This document shows positions 25,248 to 33,519 of a stretch of DNA of 41,777 nucleotides, piece by piece. Location of the stretch: contig CAZQTW010000056.1 in NCBI GenBank assembly GCA_964596165.1, positions 1 through 41,777 of the forward strand, written 5' to 3'. The notes beneath the pieces are model-generated. The model was not told where the DNA came from. It did no database searches and saw only the letters and a list, made by a program, of their open reading frames with translations. Position 1 is the stretch's first letter. Every line of letters starts with the position of its first letter. The stretch is from CAYUQT01 sp964596165. Its GTDB lineage: Bacteria; Planctomycetota; Phycisphaerae; UBA1845; JAFGLZ01. A program made the position numbers and the translations under genes.

Positions 25248-27809
25248 ATGGGAACCATGCACCCACGACAAATCGTTCCGTTCGGCGGATGTGCGGTAGG
25301 TATACTGATAAGCGTCGCGATTCGGTCGACCCCGCTGTTCGGCGCCACCGATGAACAGGTCGCCCAGGCCATCGAAAAGGCCAAAGAAGCCCTTCTGAAG
25401 AACCAACAGAAAAACTGGGTGCTGAGCGTCTACCGGCGCGATCGGAAGATGATCCGCAAGAAGGTGGAAGAGAACGGCAAGATGGTCGAGAGGGAGGCGC
25501 TGGAGGAATGGGAACAGGTCCCACGCGACACCTTCTACGGACAGCCCACGGAAGACCGCCCGGAGGGGCCCGCGTTTCGAACCTCCGAAGGGCGAGTCAT
25601 CACCGCCGCCCGCGAACGGGTGGCCTACATGGAACCGGCCGGCCACTTCCACCCGGAGCAGCCGGGCAGCAAATCCGGCGGCGCCTCCGCCCTGGCAACG
25701 CTGGCCCTGCTGGAAGCCGGCCTCACCCACAACAACCCGCAAATCCAGGCGGCACTCAGGTACCTCGAAACCCGGGAGATGCCCTTCGTCTACTCCCGGG
25801 CCCTTCGTGCCAACGTCTACGCCCACCTCGTATCACGGGTGCGCGATCGGCAACTCCAGGCGCACTTCCGTGAGCTGTTGCGCCGGGACATGCGATGGTT
25901 GGAACAGGCCATGTCGGAAGACGGCTGGTACCACTACGGAGCCAAAACGGGTCGAGGACAGGGCGACCACAGTTGTTCCCAGTTCGGCGTCTTGGGCATG
26001 TGGGCCTGCGCCAACGTGAACATGGAGATCAGCGAAGGATACTGGGAGGCAGTCGAGCAACAGTGGTTGCAGACGCAGGGCGCAAACGGCGGATGGGGCT
26101 ACATCGGTCGTCCGCCGGATGTCGAACCGCGAAGGGAACCTGACGATCCGCCGCTCCGAACCCTGGCCACCGCAACGATGACCACGGCCGGCGTCAATAC
26201 TCTCTACGTGGTCTTGGACAAGCTCCACACCCGACTGGAGGCCCCCTACCAATGGCTCAAGGGGGCCAGGCCCAATCCACAGGTCCGCTCCGCCATTGCC
26301 CAGGACTTCGCGGCCATCCAGCGCGGACTGGACTGGTTGGCCAACAACGGCGGGGTCACCGCGGAGAGCGCCTGGCCCGGCTATCAGAAGTTCGGACTCG
26401 AGCGACTCGGCGTCGCCAGCGGCCTGAAGTACATCGGCAACACGGATTGGTACGCCGCCAACGTGGACGGGATCGTCAACCACGCCTGGACCGGCGAGCC
26501 CGTTACGGATGGGTTCTACCTGCTGTTCCTCGTTCACGGGCAGGCGCCGATCCTCTTCAACAAGTTGCAGTGGGGCAATCCCGACCAATGGAACTACTAC
26601 TTCCGCGATCTGCATTACTTGTGCCGATTCCTAAACATGGAATTTGAGACCGTCAACAAGTGGCAGATCGTGACGTTGGATTCGCCGCTTCACGACCTGC
26701 AGGACGCCCCCATACTTTACATTTCCGGCAGCGGCGAATTCGCCCCCACCGGTGAGAAAGCAAGAAAGCTCCGCGACTACTGCGAGGCCGGCGGCACCCT
26801 CGTCGGCCATCCGAACCGCGGCGACGCCAAGTTCACCGCTTCGTTCAAAAAGACGTTCACCGAGATCTTCAAAGACCGCAAGTACGCGTTCGAGGCCCTC
26901 GACAAGGACCACCCCGTCTACTCAACCCATTTCGGAAAAGGCGGGGAAAACCGCTTCAAGCGGGAGGTCCCCCTGGAAGGCATGGATGACGGCGGACGAA
27001 CCTTCATCTTCCTCGTCGGCGGAGACATCGCGGGCGCCTGGCACCAAAACCGGTCCATGACGCATGGCGATGCCTTCAAAATCATGGCCAACATCCGCTA
27101 CTACGCGGCCCCCGGCAACGACTGGCTCCCCGGACGCCTCCGGCCTAAGACCCTGCCCGGCGAGCCCGCCAAGCCACGGGGAACACTGAAGATCGGCCGA
27201 GTGCAACACGCCGCCGACTGGGACGCGAACCCCACCGCCTGGGGTCGCATGGGAAGCATCCTGAAACACACCCACGGCGTGTCCATCGACGAAACCAAGG
27301 GCGTCATACTCGATGATGCGGCCGCGCTTAAGGACTTCGACATTCTGCACATCACCGGCTACGGCAGGCTAAAGCTGAACGCCGCCCAACAAGGCGTCTT
27401 GAAGAAGTACATGGCCGACGGCGGACTGGTCCTGATCGACGCCGACACAGGCGACCAGGACTTCGCAACCTCCGCCGGAAAGCTCGTGGACGAGATGTAC
27501 CCGGAAAAGAGCATCCTGCTTCCGATCGATCACCCCATCGTTCAAGGCGGACCGGCCGGGACGAAGCCCTTGGCCAAACTCAGACCTACGCCGTGGAGCG
27601 GCGGCAAGCTCAGGGGACGGAGCGCGCCTCCCTTCACCGCGATCAAGGAAGCCGATCGCATCTGTCTGCTCTTGGCGCCCTTTGATCTCTCGGCTTCGAT
27701 GGATGGCCACTACATTTACGGAATGTATGGGTATCGCCGCGATTCGGTGTTGCAGATCATGACGAATCTGCTGATGTGGCGATTCGAGACGCGGCCGCGG
27801 GGCAAGTAG
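25248..27809 (+). CDS. Alpha-toroid (prenyltransferase-like) protein with DUF4159 domains
   Basis: About 853 residues, exported (hydrophobic segment IVPFGGCAVGILISVAI near the N-terminus). Residues about 30-465 look like the alpha/alpha toroid of squalene-cyclase or prenyltransferase-like proteins (SKSGGASALATLALLEAGL, GDHSCSQFGVLGMWA, GANGGWGYIG). From about 465 there are glutamine amidotransferase-like segments: a partial DUF4159 (APILYISGSGEF, LRDYCEAGGTLV) and from about 646 a complete one (LKIGRVQHAADWDANP, FDILHITGYGRL, YMADGGLVLIDADTGD). This pairing is typical of planctomycetes and has no known activity. ATG 25257 is an equally good start. It heads a plus-strand run of exported proteins. 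Confidence 0.85.
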   Translation: MGTMHPRQIVPFGGCAVGILISVAIRSTPLFGATDEQVAQAIEKAKEALLKNQQKNWVLSVYRRDRKMIRKKVEENGKMVEREALEEWEQVPRDTFYGQPTEDRPEGPAFRTSEGRVITAARERVAYMEPAGHFHPEQPGSKSGGASALATLALLEAGLTHNNPQIQAALRYLETREMPFVYSRALRANVYAHLVSRVRDRQLQAHFRELLRRDMRWLEQAMSEDGWYHYGAKTGRGQGDHSCSQFGVLGMWACANVNMEISEGYWEAVEQQWLQTQGANGGWGYIGRPPDVEPRREPDDPPLRTLATATMTTAGVNTLYVVLDKLHTRLEAPYQWLKGARPNPQVRSAIAQDFAAIQRGLDWLANNGGVTAESAWPGYQKFGLERLGVASGLKYIGNTDWYAANVDGIVNHAWTGEPVTDGFYLLFLVHGQAPILFNKLQWGNPDQWNYYFRDLHYLCRFLNMEFETVNKWQIVTLDSPLHDLQDAPILYISGSGEFAPTGEKARKLRDYCEAGGTLVGHPNRGDAKFTASFKKTFTEIFKDRKYAFEALDKDHPVYSTHFGKGGENRFKREVPLEGMDDGGRTFIFLVGGDIAGAWHQNRSMTHGDAFKIMANIRYYAAPGNDWLPGRLRPKTLPGEPAKPRGTLKIGRVQHAADWDANPTAWGRMGSILKHTHGVSIDETKGVILDDAAALKDFDILHITGYGRLKLNAAQQGVLKKYMADGGLVLIDADTGDQDFATSAGKLVDEMYPEKSILLPIDHPIVQGGPAGTKPLAKLRPTPWSGGKLRGRSAPPFTAIKEADRICLLLAPFDLSASMDGHYIYGMYGYRRDSVLQIMTNLLMWRFETRPRGK

Positions 27810-27921
27810 GCCTTGCCCGCACGATCCGGATGCGCGAATGGGCGATGCCCATCCTGACGGGTGGAACATCGGGTGCTGGTAGGCGGCGAATGTCCGCCGA
27901 ACACAACGGGAGGCATGGCGC

Positions 27922-29094
27922 ATGGTTTTTTCGACATGGTGTATTGTCGCGGGACTGAACATCGGCGCGTTGGCCGCCGAACCGGAAGAGGGATTCGTCT
28001 CCTTGTTTAACGGAAAGGACCTCAGCGGATGGCAGGTCGAAGGACCCCATACGAAGGCCTTCCAGGCACGCGGCGGCGAACTCCAATGCGACTTCATCGG
28101 CAACTATCCGACATGGCTGCGAAGCGACAAAACGTACGAGAACTTCATCCTGCGGTTCGACTACAAGATCCCCTTCTACTGCGAATCGGGATTGTTGATC
28201 CATGCGCCGCTTCACGGCCGGGCCTCCAAAGTCGGGATCAAGATCGTACTGACCGAAGACACGGCACGCGGCGCCAAAACCCAACACACCGGCACGGTCC
28301 TCGGAGTGGCCCGCGAGAAGGAAATGCCCGCCGACAAACACAGCACCTGGTACCCCATGGAGGTGATCATGGACTACCCGATGCTCCGGGTCACGCTCGC
28401 AGGAAAGCTCGTCCAAGAGATCGACTGCGAAAAGGACGAGACGCTTCGATACCGCTTGCGGCAGGGCTACATCGGCTTCACCGCGATGGGCTCACCCTGC
28501 AGCTTCCGCAACATCCGGATCAAGGAGCTGCCTTCGAAAGAGAAATGGATTCGACTGTTCGACACCATCCCCGGGATCGACTCGAAGGACAAGTGGATCC
28601 CCCTCCGACCCGATAAGAAACATGGGATATGGAACATCCTCAACCGCGCCCGCTGGGAGGTCTGCAACGGCGTTGTCCGTGCCTCCGGCGACGGCTATCT
28701 GATCACCGATACCGAGTACCAGGATTTCGAGTTGTTCACGTACATCCGGGCAACGCCCCACGCCAACGGCGGGATCTTCTACCGATGGCTCGGCCTGAAT
28801 ACCAATGACCGCGCCTACGAAATCCAGATCTACAACAACCCCGACGGCAACAACCCCACGGGAAGCGTCTACAGCTACGTCCGCAACAACAACCTGAACC
28901 TCCCCGACAACGAGTGGTTCCCCATGCAGATCTTCGTGAAGGGAAAGACCTGTTTCACCCGCGTGAACGGCGACGACGGCGTCCGCGCCACTGAACTGAC
29001 GGAGTTCGTCCGGAAGGGTCGTATCGTCCTTCAAATGCACAGCAGCGGTTCTCGGATCGAGTGGAAGGACCTGCGGATCAAACCGCTGGACTGA
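27922..29094 (+). CDS. Exported protein with two DUF1080 domains
   Basis: A 390-residue protein with a signal peptide (residues 1-19) and two concanavalin-like DUF1080 domains, at about 24-205 and 213-388. The first has the typical opening FVSLFNGKDLSGWQ; the second lacks it but keeps WEVCNGVVRASGDGYLITD, FELFTYIRA and NGGIFYRW. DUF1080 proteins, very abundant in planctomycetes, include 3-keto-disaccharide hydrolases; whether this one hydrolyses or only binds is unknown. ATG 27922 follows GGGAGG at eight bases. It lies between the toroid/DUF4159 gene and the GH123-like gene, consistent with joint action on exported carbohydrate. Confidence 0.9.
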   Translation: MVFSTWCIVAGLNIGALAAEPEEGFVSLFNGKDLSGWQVEGPHTKAFQARGGELQCDFIGNYPTWLRSDKTYENFILRFDYKIPFYCESGLLIHAPLHGRASKVGIKIVLTEDTARGAKTQHTGTVLGVAREKEMPADKHSTWYPMEVIMDYPMLRVTLAGKLVQEIDCEKDETLRYRLRQGYIGFTAMGSPCSFRNIRIKELPSKEKWIRLFDTIPGIDSKDKWIPLRPDKKHGIWNILNRARWEVCNGVVRASGDGYLITDTEYQDFELFTYIRATPHANGGIFYRWLGLNTNDRAYEIQIYNNPDGNNPTGSVYSYVRNNNLNLPDNEWFPMQIFVKGKTCFTRVNGDDGVRATELTEFVRKGRIVLQMHSSGSRIEWKDLRIKPLD

Positions 29095-29144
29095 AAACCG
29101 AACTCGGAGACTGACGGAACGTGCGGCCGCGTCGTGACGCCAAT

Positions 29145-29184
29145 CAGAGCCGCGTGAGGGAGCGAACAGGTTCGTAGAGCCAAC
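29145..29184 (+). repeat. Possible dispersed intergenic repeat, copy 2
   Basis: CAGAGCCGCGT (29145-29155), then a GAGGGAGCGAA stretch and GAGCCAAC (29177-29184), matching the blocks at 20139-20169 in the same order. It lies in the 240 bases between the DUF1080 gene and the GH123-like gene. Confidence 0.4.
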
Positions 29185-29336
29185 GGCTCAATTGGGCGCG
29201 CCTCTTCTCATCGTCCTCATGTCAAAGCAACAGATGACACGGGGCGAGGGATAGGCGAGCCCGTACGGAGGCTGGAACGGCCCGTCGACTCGGCGATGCA
29301 AAACATAGCCATCTTCGCCTGATGGAGAATATGAGC

Positions 29337-31283
29337 ATGACCTTCAGAATGCTTCGAGCGGCCTTCATCGTCATGGCGGTCGCCGCACGGGCAATAGCCC
29401 AGACAACACAGGCCACCACGAGCCAAGCGGCGGGTGCTCATCAGCTCTGGCCTAGTAATGCCCTGACCAAGGTCCTGCGGACGGCCACGCCCGCACCCGC
29501 AACGCAACCGACGGTGATCGACGTGGCGGGTGCCAAGGGCGAGATTGTCGGCGCGCAGGCCGTGTTTCGACCCTCAAGGGCGACTCCCGGCGCGACGGCG
29601 ACGATGAGCCCGCTGCGACATGTGAATTCGGGAGCCATCATCACCAGTGAGGCAGTGAAACTTCGGTGGGTTCGATACATCGATATCCGTCGGAACACCC
29701 ACGATCTTCCCGCCGATGAACTCGTGGTCAAGGCCCCGGCGAGTATCCCGGATCCGTTCTGGGAAGACGACCGCATCCCCGTCAAGGCCGACGAGGCCCA
29801 ACCGCTCTGGATCGAGATCTACATCCCTCGCACGGCAGCCGCCGGGAACTACAATGCCACGCTCAGCGTGTCCGACGGCAGCGCCACGGCCGAACTGCCC
29901 CTCCGACTTCGTGTGTGGAACTTCGAGCTGCCACAGGAAAGGCACCTCTCTGTCGTGAACTGGTGGAACTTCCCCGGCGCGGGGTTCGCCGAGCGTATCA
30001 AACCGTATACCGACGAGTACTGGCAACTGCTGGCGAGGTTCTGCTCGTTTCTGGTCGAGCATCGCCAGACGGATATCAACACCTCCATCGGGATGATCGA
30101 GGAGACCGGCGATGATCGGACGGGATTCACGCACGACACCGGTAAGCTCGAACGATACGCCGAGGTCGCTTTCGGCGCCGGTATCCGCAGGATTCAGCTC
30201 CATTCCGTCGGACGCGCCACCGCGGGACTGACCGAACCCCACAGCCGGGTCGCACCCGTCGAGACGAACGTTCGGCGGCTTGCCGCTCTTGATAAGACCA
30301 TCCAACGTCGCGGGTGGCAAAACCGATTTGCCGTTAGTATCAGCGACGAACCATTCATCTACCACGAGGAATCTTACGCCACCCTGGTCGATCGCGTGCA
30401 CAAGACCGCCCCCAGCATCCGCGTGATCGAGGCCGTCGAGACCGAATACCTCGGAAAGCTGGACATCTATGTCCCCAAGCTTAGTCACCTGAACCTGTGG
30501 TATCCGCGTTTCGAGCAGGTCCGGCGCGAGGGCGCCGAACTCTGGTTCTACACCTGCTGCCATCCCCTGGGGCGCTACCCGAACCGCTTCCTCGACCAGC
30601 CCCTTGTCAAGACCCGCGTGCTGCATTGGATCAACTACCTCTACGACATGGACGGCTATCTCCACTGGGGCCTCAATCACTTCGCCCCCGGGAAGGACCC
30701 GTACAGCGAAGAGGGCATCAGCGAAGGTCTGCCGTTGGGCGACCGGGCGATTGTGTATCCCGGCCGCAACGGACCGATCGGCTCGCTGCGATTCAGCGCT
30801 CAGCGCGACGGACTACAGGACTATGAATACCTCTGGGTCCTGGAGAACCGGTTGCGAAACATCAAAAACCGCGCGGGCAAGGAGGCCTTCTGGCTTGATC
30901 CGCGCCAGAGACCCATGGAGCTGTGTCGACGCGTGGCGTGGTCGTTCCACGGCCACACCCGAGACCCGAGAGTCCTATTGAACACGCGCCGGACCATCGC
31001 CGCCGAGATCGAGGCTCTGCACGCTCAACCCCTCCTGGTCGTGCAGACCTCTCCGCCGGAGGGAACATGGATACCGGCCGGTCCGCGAGTGGTGAACGTC
31101 CGCGGCCTGGCGCCGCCCGGCGCCCAGGTGATCCTCAACGGCAAGGAAGTGAAAAACGTCCGAGAGAGCGGATACTTCCTGGCGGCACATTTCCTGAACG
31201 ACAAACAGCCGAAGATCACCGTCGAGGTGACTCACAAGGGCAAGAAACGCACCGCGCAGAGGACCTTCCGACCGGCGGACTGA
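29337..31283 (+). CDS. GH123/DUF4091-like exported glycosidase
   Basis: A 648-residue protein with a signal peptide and a Thr/Gln-rich linker (residues about 22-36). Residues about 55-200 form a beta-sandwich (RHVNSGAIITSEAVKL, VWNFELP). Residues about 200-540 form a (beta/alpha)8 barrel ending in the DUF4091 signature GDRAIVYPGRNG...RDGLQDYEYL. GH123 beta-N-acetylgalactosaminidases use an adjacent acidic pair in substrate-assisted catalysis; D337-E338 in SISDEPF fits. The C-terminal 100 residues look like a small beta domain (PAGPRVVNVRGLAPPGAQV). ATG 29337 is nine bases after GGAG; ATGs at 29322 and 29331 are too close to it. It probably trims amino-sugar glycans outside the cytoplasm. Confidence 0.85.
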   Translation: MTFRMLRAAFIVMAVAARAIAQTTQATTSQAAGAHQLWPSNALTKVLRTATPAPATQPTVIDVAGAKGEIVGAQAVFRPSRATPGATATMSPLRHVNSGAIITSEAVKLRWVRYIDIRRNTHDLPADELVVKAPASIPDPFWEDDRIPVKADEAQPLWIEIYIPRTAAAGNYNATLSVSDGSATAELPLRLRVWNFELPQERHLSVVNWWNFPGAGFAERIKPYTDEYWQLLARFCSFLVEHRQTDINTSIGMIEETGDDRTGFTHDTGKLERYAEVAFGAGIRRIQLHSVGRATAGLTEPHSRVAPVETNVRRLAALDKTIQRRGWQNRFAVSISDEPFIYHEESYATLVDRVHKTAPSIRVIEAVETEYLGKLDIYVPKLSHLNLWYPRFEQVRREGAELWFYTCCHPLGRYPNRFLDQPLVKTRVLHWINYLYDMDGYLHWGLNHFAPGKDPYSEEGISEGLPLGDRAIVYPGRNGPIGSLRFSAQRDGLQDYEYLWVLENRLRNIKNRAGKEAFWLDPRQRPMELCRRVAWSFHGHTRDPRVLLNTRRTIAAEIEALHAQPLLVVQTSPPEGTWIPAGPRVVNVRGLAPPGAQVILNGKEVKNVRESGYFLAAHFLNDKQPKITVEVTHKGKKRTAQRTFRPAD

Positions 31284-31304
31284 CCGCCGGAGGACGATCG
31301 GCGG
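31284..31304 (+). terminator. Hairpin directly after GH123-like gene
   Basis: CCGCCG at 31284-31289 and CGGCGG at 31299-31304 form a six-base-pair stem immediately after the stop codon. There is no T-run, so its role in termination is tentative. Confidence 0.35.
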
Positions 31305-31429
31305 ACCGACATACGAGCCCGCACTTCGATCTGTCAAGTATGCTTGCACGGATCCCGTCGGATCGGTACAAGCAACCCCCAACGGGTCGTCGTACTTCCG
31401 CCTGTGACCCGTGAAGGAGCAAGGCCCGG

Positions 31430-32125
31430 ATGGTCCACCGATCGAGAAGACTCCTTCTGCTGATGGCACCGCTGGCGATCATGGCCGGCTGCACGCCCAC
31501 CGGCAGTCGGATTCGTCTCATCGGTTCACAGGCCCTTGACCCGCCCGGACGATATCCGAACACGCTCGAGTTTCAACGGGGCGCATGGGCCGACGAGGGA
31601 AACCGCGGAACCGCCGTCCTGGTGGGACCTCAGGCCGCCGTCCTGTTCGACTACAAGGGTCCCGACAATCGATTTGAGTTGCTCATCCGCGGAGAAGGCG
31701 AGTCGATCCTCTACCATCGTGTCGGCCAACGACCGGCCATGACGGCCGATGGCCGGCGAATCGGGCATCCCGTCGGCATCCGGGTTCATCGGGACAACGA
31801 GCGGCTGGACGTCAGCTTCGACCTCCTGGTGGGACGAGCGGACCTCCGCGAATTCGGCCCGGCCTTCGAGCACTATCCCAGACACATTCGACTCATCGGC
31901 CGGTCGGCGATTGCTCGCACGGCGTGGTCGCAAGAACCCGCGACACGCTCGGCGACCGACCCGGGAATAAGCGGTACGCCGCAAGCCCAGGGTCCTCTGC
32001 CTGTGAGCCTCCGCGACGTGGACCCGGCCTGGTTGTTTGGATCGTTCGCCCAAACACTGCCCCTGTTGCCCGGCGCAAACCCTACTACGAAGCCGTCGTT
32101 CTTCTCGCGCCGGCAACGGCAGTAG
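31430..32125 (+). CDS. Uncharacterised lipoprotein
   Basis: A 231-residue lipoprotein with lipobox MAGC (Cys21). The mature part is mostly beta-strand with many charged residues (FELLIRGEGESILYHR, VGIRVHRDNERLDVSFDLLV), and the last 80 residues are low-complexity, proline- and serine-rich. ATG 31430 follows AAGGAG by ten bases. It stands between the GH123-like gene and the PilT-type gene on the same strand, with gaps of about 146 and 220 bases, so probably its own unit. No family is recognised. Confidence 0.75.
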   Translation: MVHRSRRLLLLMAPLAIMAGCTPTGSRIRLIGSQALDPPGRYPNTLEFQRGAWADEGNRGTAVLVGPQAAVLFDYKGPDNRFELLIRGEGESILYHRVGQRPAMTADGRRIGHPVGIRVHRDNERLDVSFDLLVGRADLREFGPAFEHYPRHIRLIGRSAIARTAWSQEPATRSATDPGISGTPQAQGPLPVSLRDVDPAWLFGSFAQTLPLLPGANPTTKPSFFSRRQRQ

Positions 32126-32345
32126 CGCGGAGGGGCACGGAGTCCGCATCGTGCCTGAATGGGCCCTGCTGTGCCCGGCCGCTTTCCCGTCGCACGCGAC
32201 GGCACTGGGGAATGGAGGAACGCGAATCGGTCGATCACCTCCCCGAAAGACAATCGGCCTCGCGGTGGGTTACACCATCGTCCCCAGCGCGTAGAATGGC
32301 AGTGCCGAACGATACATCCCCATGGCATTCGGACGAGGAGGCACG

Positions 32346-33485
32346 ATGGCCAACGAAACGATGCTTGAAGAGAAGGTCTACGACGCCACCGAGAGCCACC
32401 GCCTCAGCATGCGGGACCTCCTCGAATACTTCCACCGCCGCGGCACAATGCGGGTTTCCGACCTGCACCTCAAGGTGGGCTGTCCGCCGATTTACCGCGT
32501 CGACGGCGACCTCCAGAAGATGAAGGGCGCCCCATTGCGCCCCGAGGCGATGGAACCGCTCGTCCGATCCCTCCTCAGCGACGTCGAATGGCAACGGTTG
32601 CAGGAACATCGATCCGTCGACAGTTCGTACATCACCGAAACGATGCAGTTTCGGATCAACTGCTTCTACGACAACGACGGCCTGGCGATGGCCATCCGGG
32701 CGCTGAACAACGCCATTCCCCCCGTCGAAGAGATCGGATTCCCCAACTTCGTCTGGCGCGACATCCTGAATCGACAACAAGGGCTCGTCCTCATGACCGG
32801 CATCACGGGAGCCGGCAAGTCGACCACGATTGCATCGCTCATCGATCGCATCGCCCAACAGCGAGCCTGCCGAATCATCACGCTCGAGGATCCGATCGAA
32901 TACCGCCTGATCGGCAAAACGGCCATGATCTCCCAGCGGGAGGTCGGGCGCGACGTGCCCAGCTTCGAGCGAGGTCTGCGCGACTGCCTCCGTGAGGACC
33001 CCGATATCATCTTCGTCGGCGAGATGCGCGACCGGGAGTCGACCTCCTGGACGTTGACCGCCGCGGAGACCGGCCACCTCGTGTTCTCCACCCTCCACAC
33101 GCGCGATGTCCGGGGCTCGATCACGCGCATCCTCGACATGTTCCCGTCGATGCAGCAGGACGAGGTCGCCGGCCAACTGTCGCTCGGCCTGAGCCACATC
33201 ATCTGCCAGAAACTGATCCCCCGGGCCGACGGCAACGGCCGCGTCGTCGCGATGGAGATCCTGAACAACACCTATGCAATGTCCAACCTGATCCGACAGG
33301 GCAAGATGGAAATGATCTACACCCACTTGCAGACGAGAACCAAGGACATCTCCGAGGAAAGGATGATCACGCTCGAGCGATCGCTGGCCATGCTGGTGCA
33401 CAGAGGGATCATCACGGAGGAGGAGGCCGAAAAGTGGACCAACCACCGCTCGGCGTTTGTGGATGAAATGCAGCGAATGGAATAA
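32346..33485 (+). CDS. PilT-type twitching/secretion ATPase
   Basis: A 379-residue hexameric ATPase of the PilT branch of secretion ATPases. An N-terminal PAS-like region (SDLHLKVGCPPIYRVDG) is followed by Walker A GITGAGKST (152-160), the Asp box TLEDPIEY (179-186), Walker B DPDIIFVGE ending at residue 226 and the His box TGHLVFSTLHT (242-252). The retraction-type C-terminal motif is present in diverged form (AMSNLIRQGK, where PilT has AIRNLIREGK). PilT pulls type IV pili back; no pilin, PilB or PilC gene is nearby. ATG 32346 is selected for AGGAGG four bases upstream; ATG 32322 lacks one. Call certain at family level, retraction role likely. Confidence 0.92.
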   Translation: MANETMLEEKVYDATESHRLSMRDLLEYFHRRGTMRVSDLHLKVGCPPIYRVDGDLQKMKGAPLRPEAMEPLVRSLLSDVEWQRLQEHRSVDSSYITETMQFRINCFYDNDGLAMAIRALNNAIPPVEEIGFPNFVWRDILNRQQGLVLMTGITGAGKSTTIASLIDRIAQQRACRIITLEDPIEYRLIGKTAMISQREVGRDVPSFERGLRDCLREDPDIIFVGEMRDRESTSWTLTAAETGHLVFSTLHTRDVRGSITRILDMFPSMQQDEVAGQLSLGLSHIICQKLIPRADGNGRVVAMEILNNTYAMSNLIRQGKMEMIYTHLQTRTKDISEERMITLERSLAMLVHRGIITEEEAEKWTNHRSAFVDEMQRME

Positions 33486-33519
33486 AGATCATCACGTCGA
33501 AAGACGGAGGAAAGGGACC

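Noticed and set aside
24845..25354. 169-codon plus-strand frame across 24845-25354
   Set aside because: It overlaps the end of the VanZ-repeat gene and the start of the toroid gene, is rich in arginine and proline and has no domain; the 50-codon frame at 24975 is better supported.
32235..33446. 403-codon minus-strand frame opposite the PilT-type gene
   Set aside because: The plus strand carries all motifs of a PilT ATPase; the antisense frame is a shadow common in GC-rich genes.
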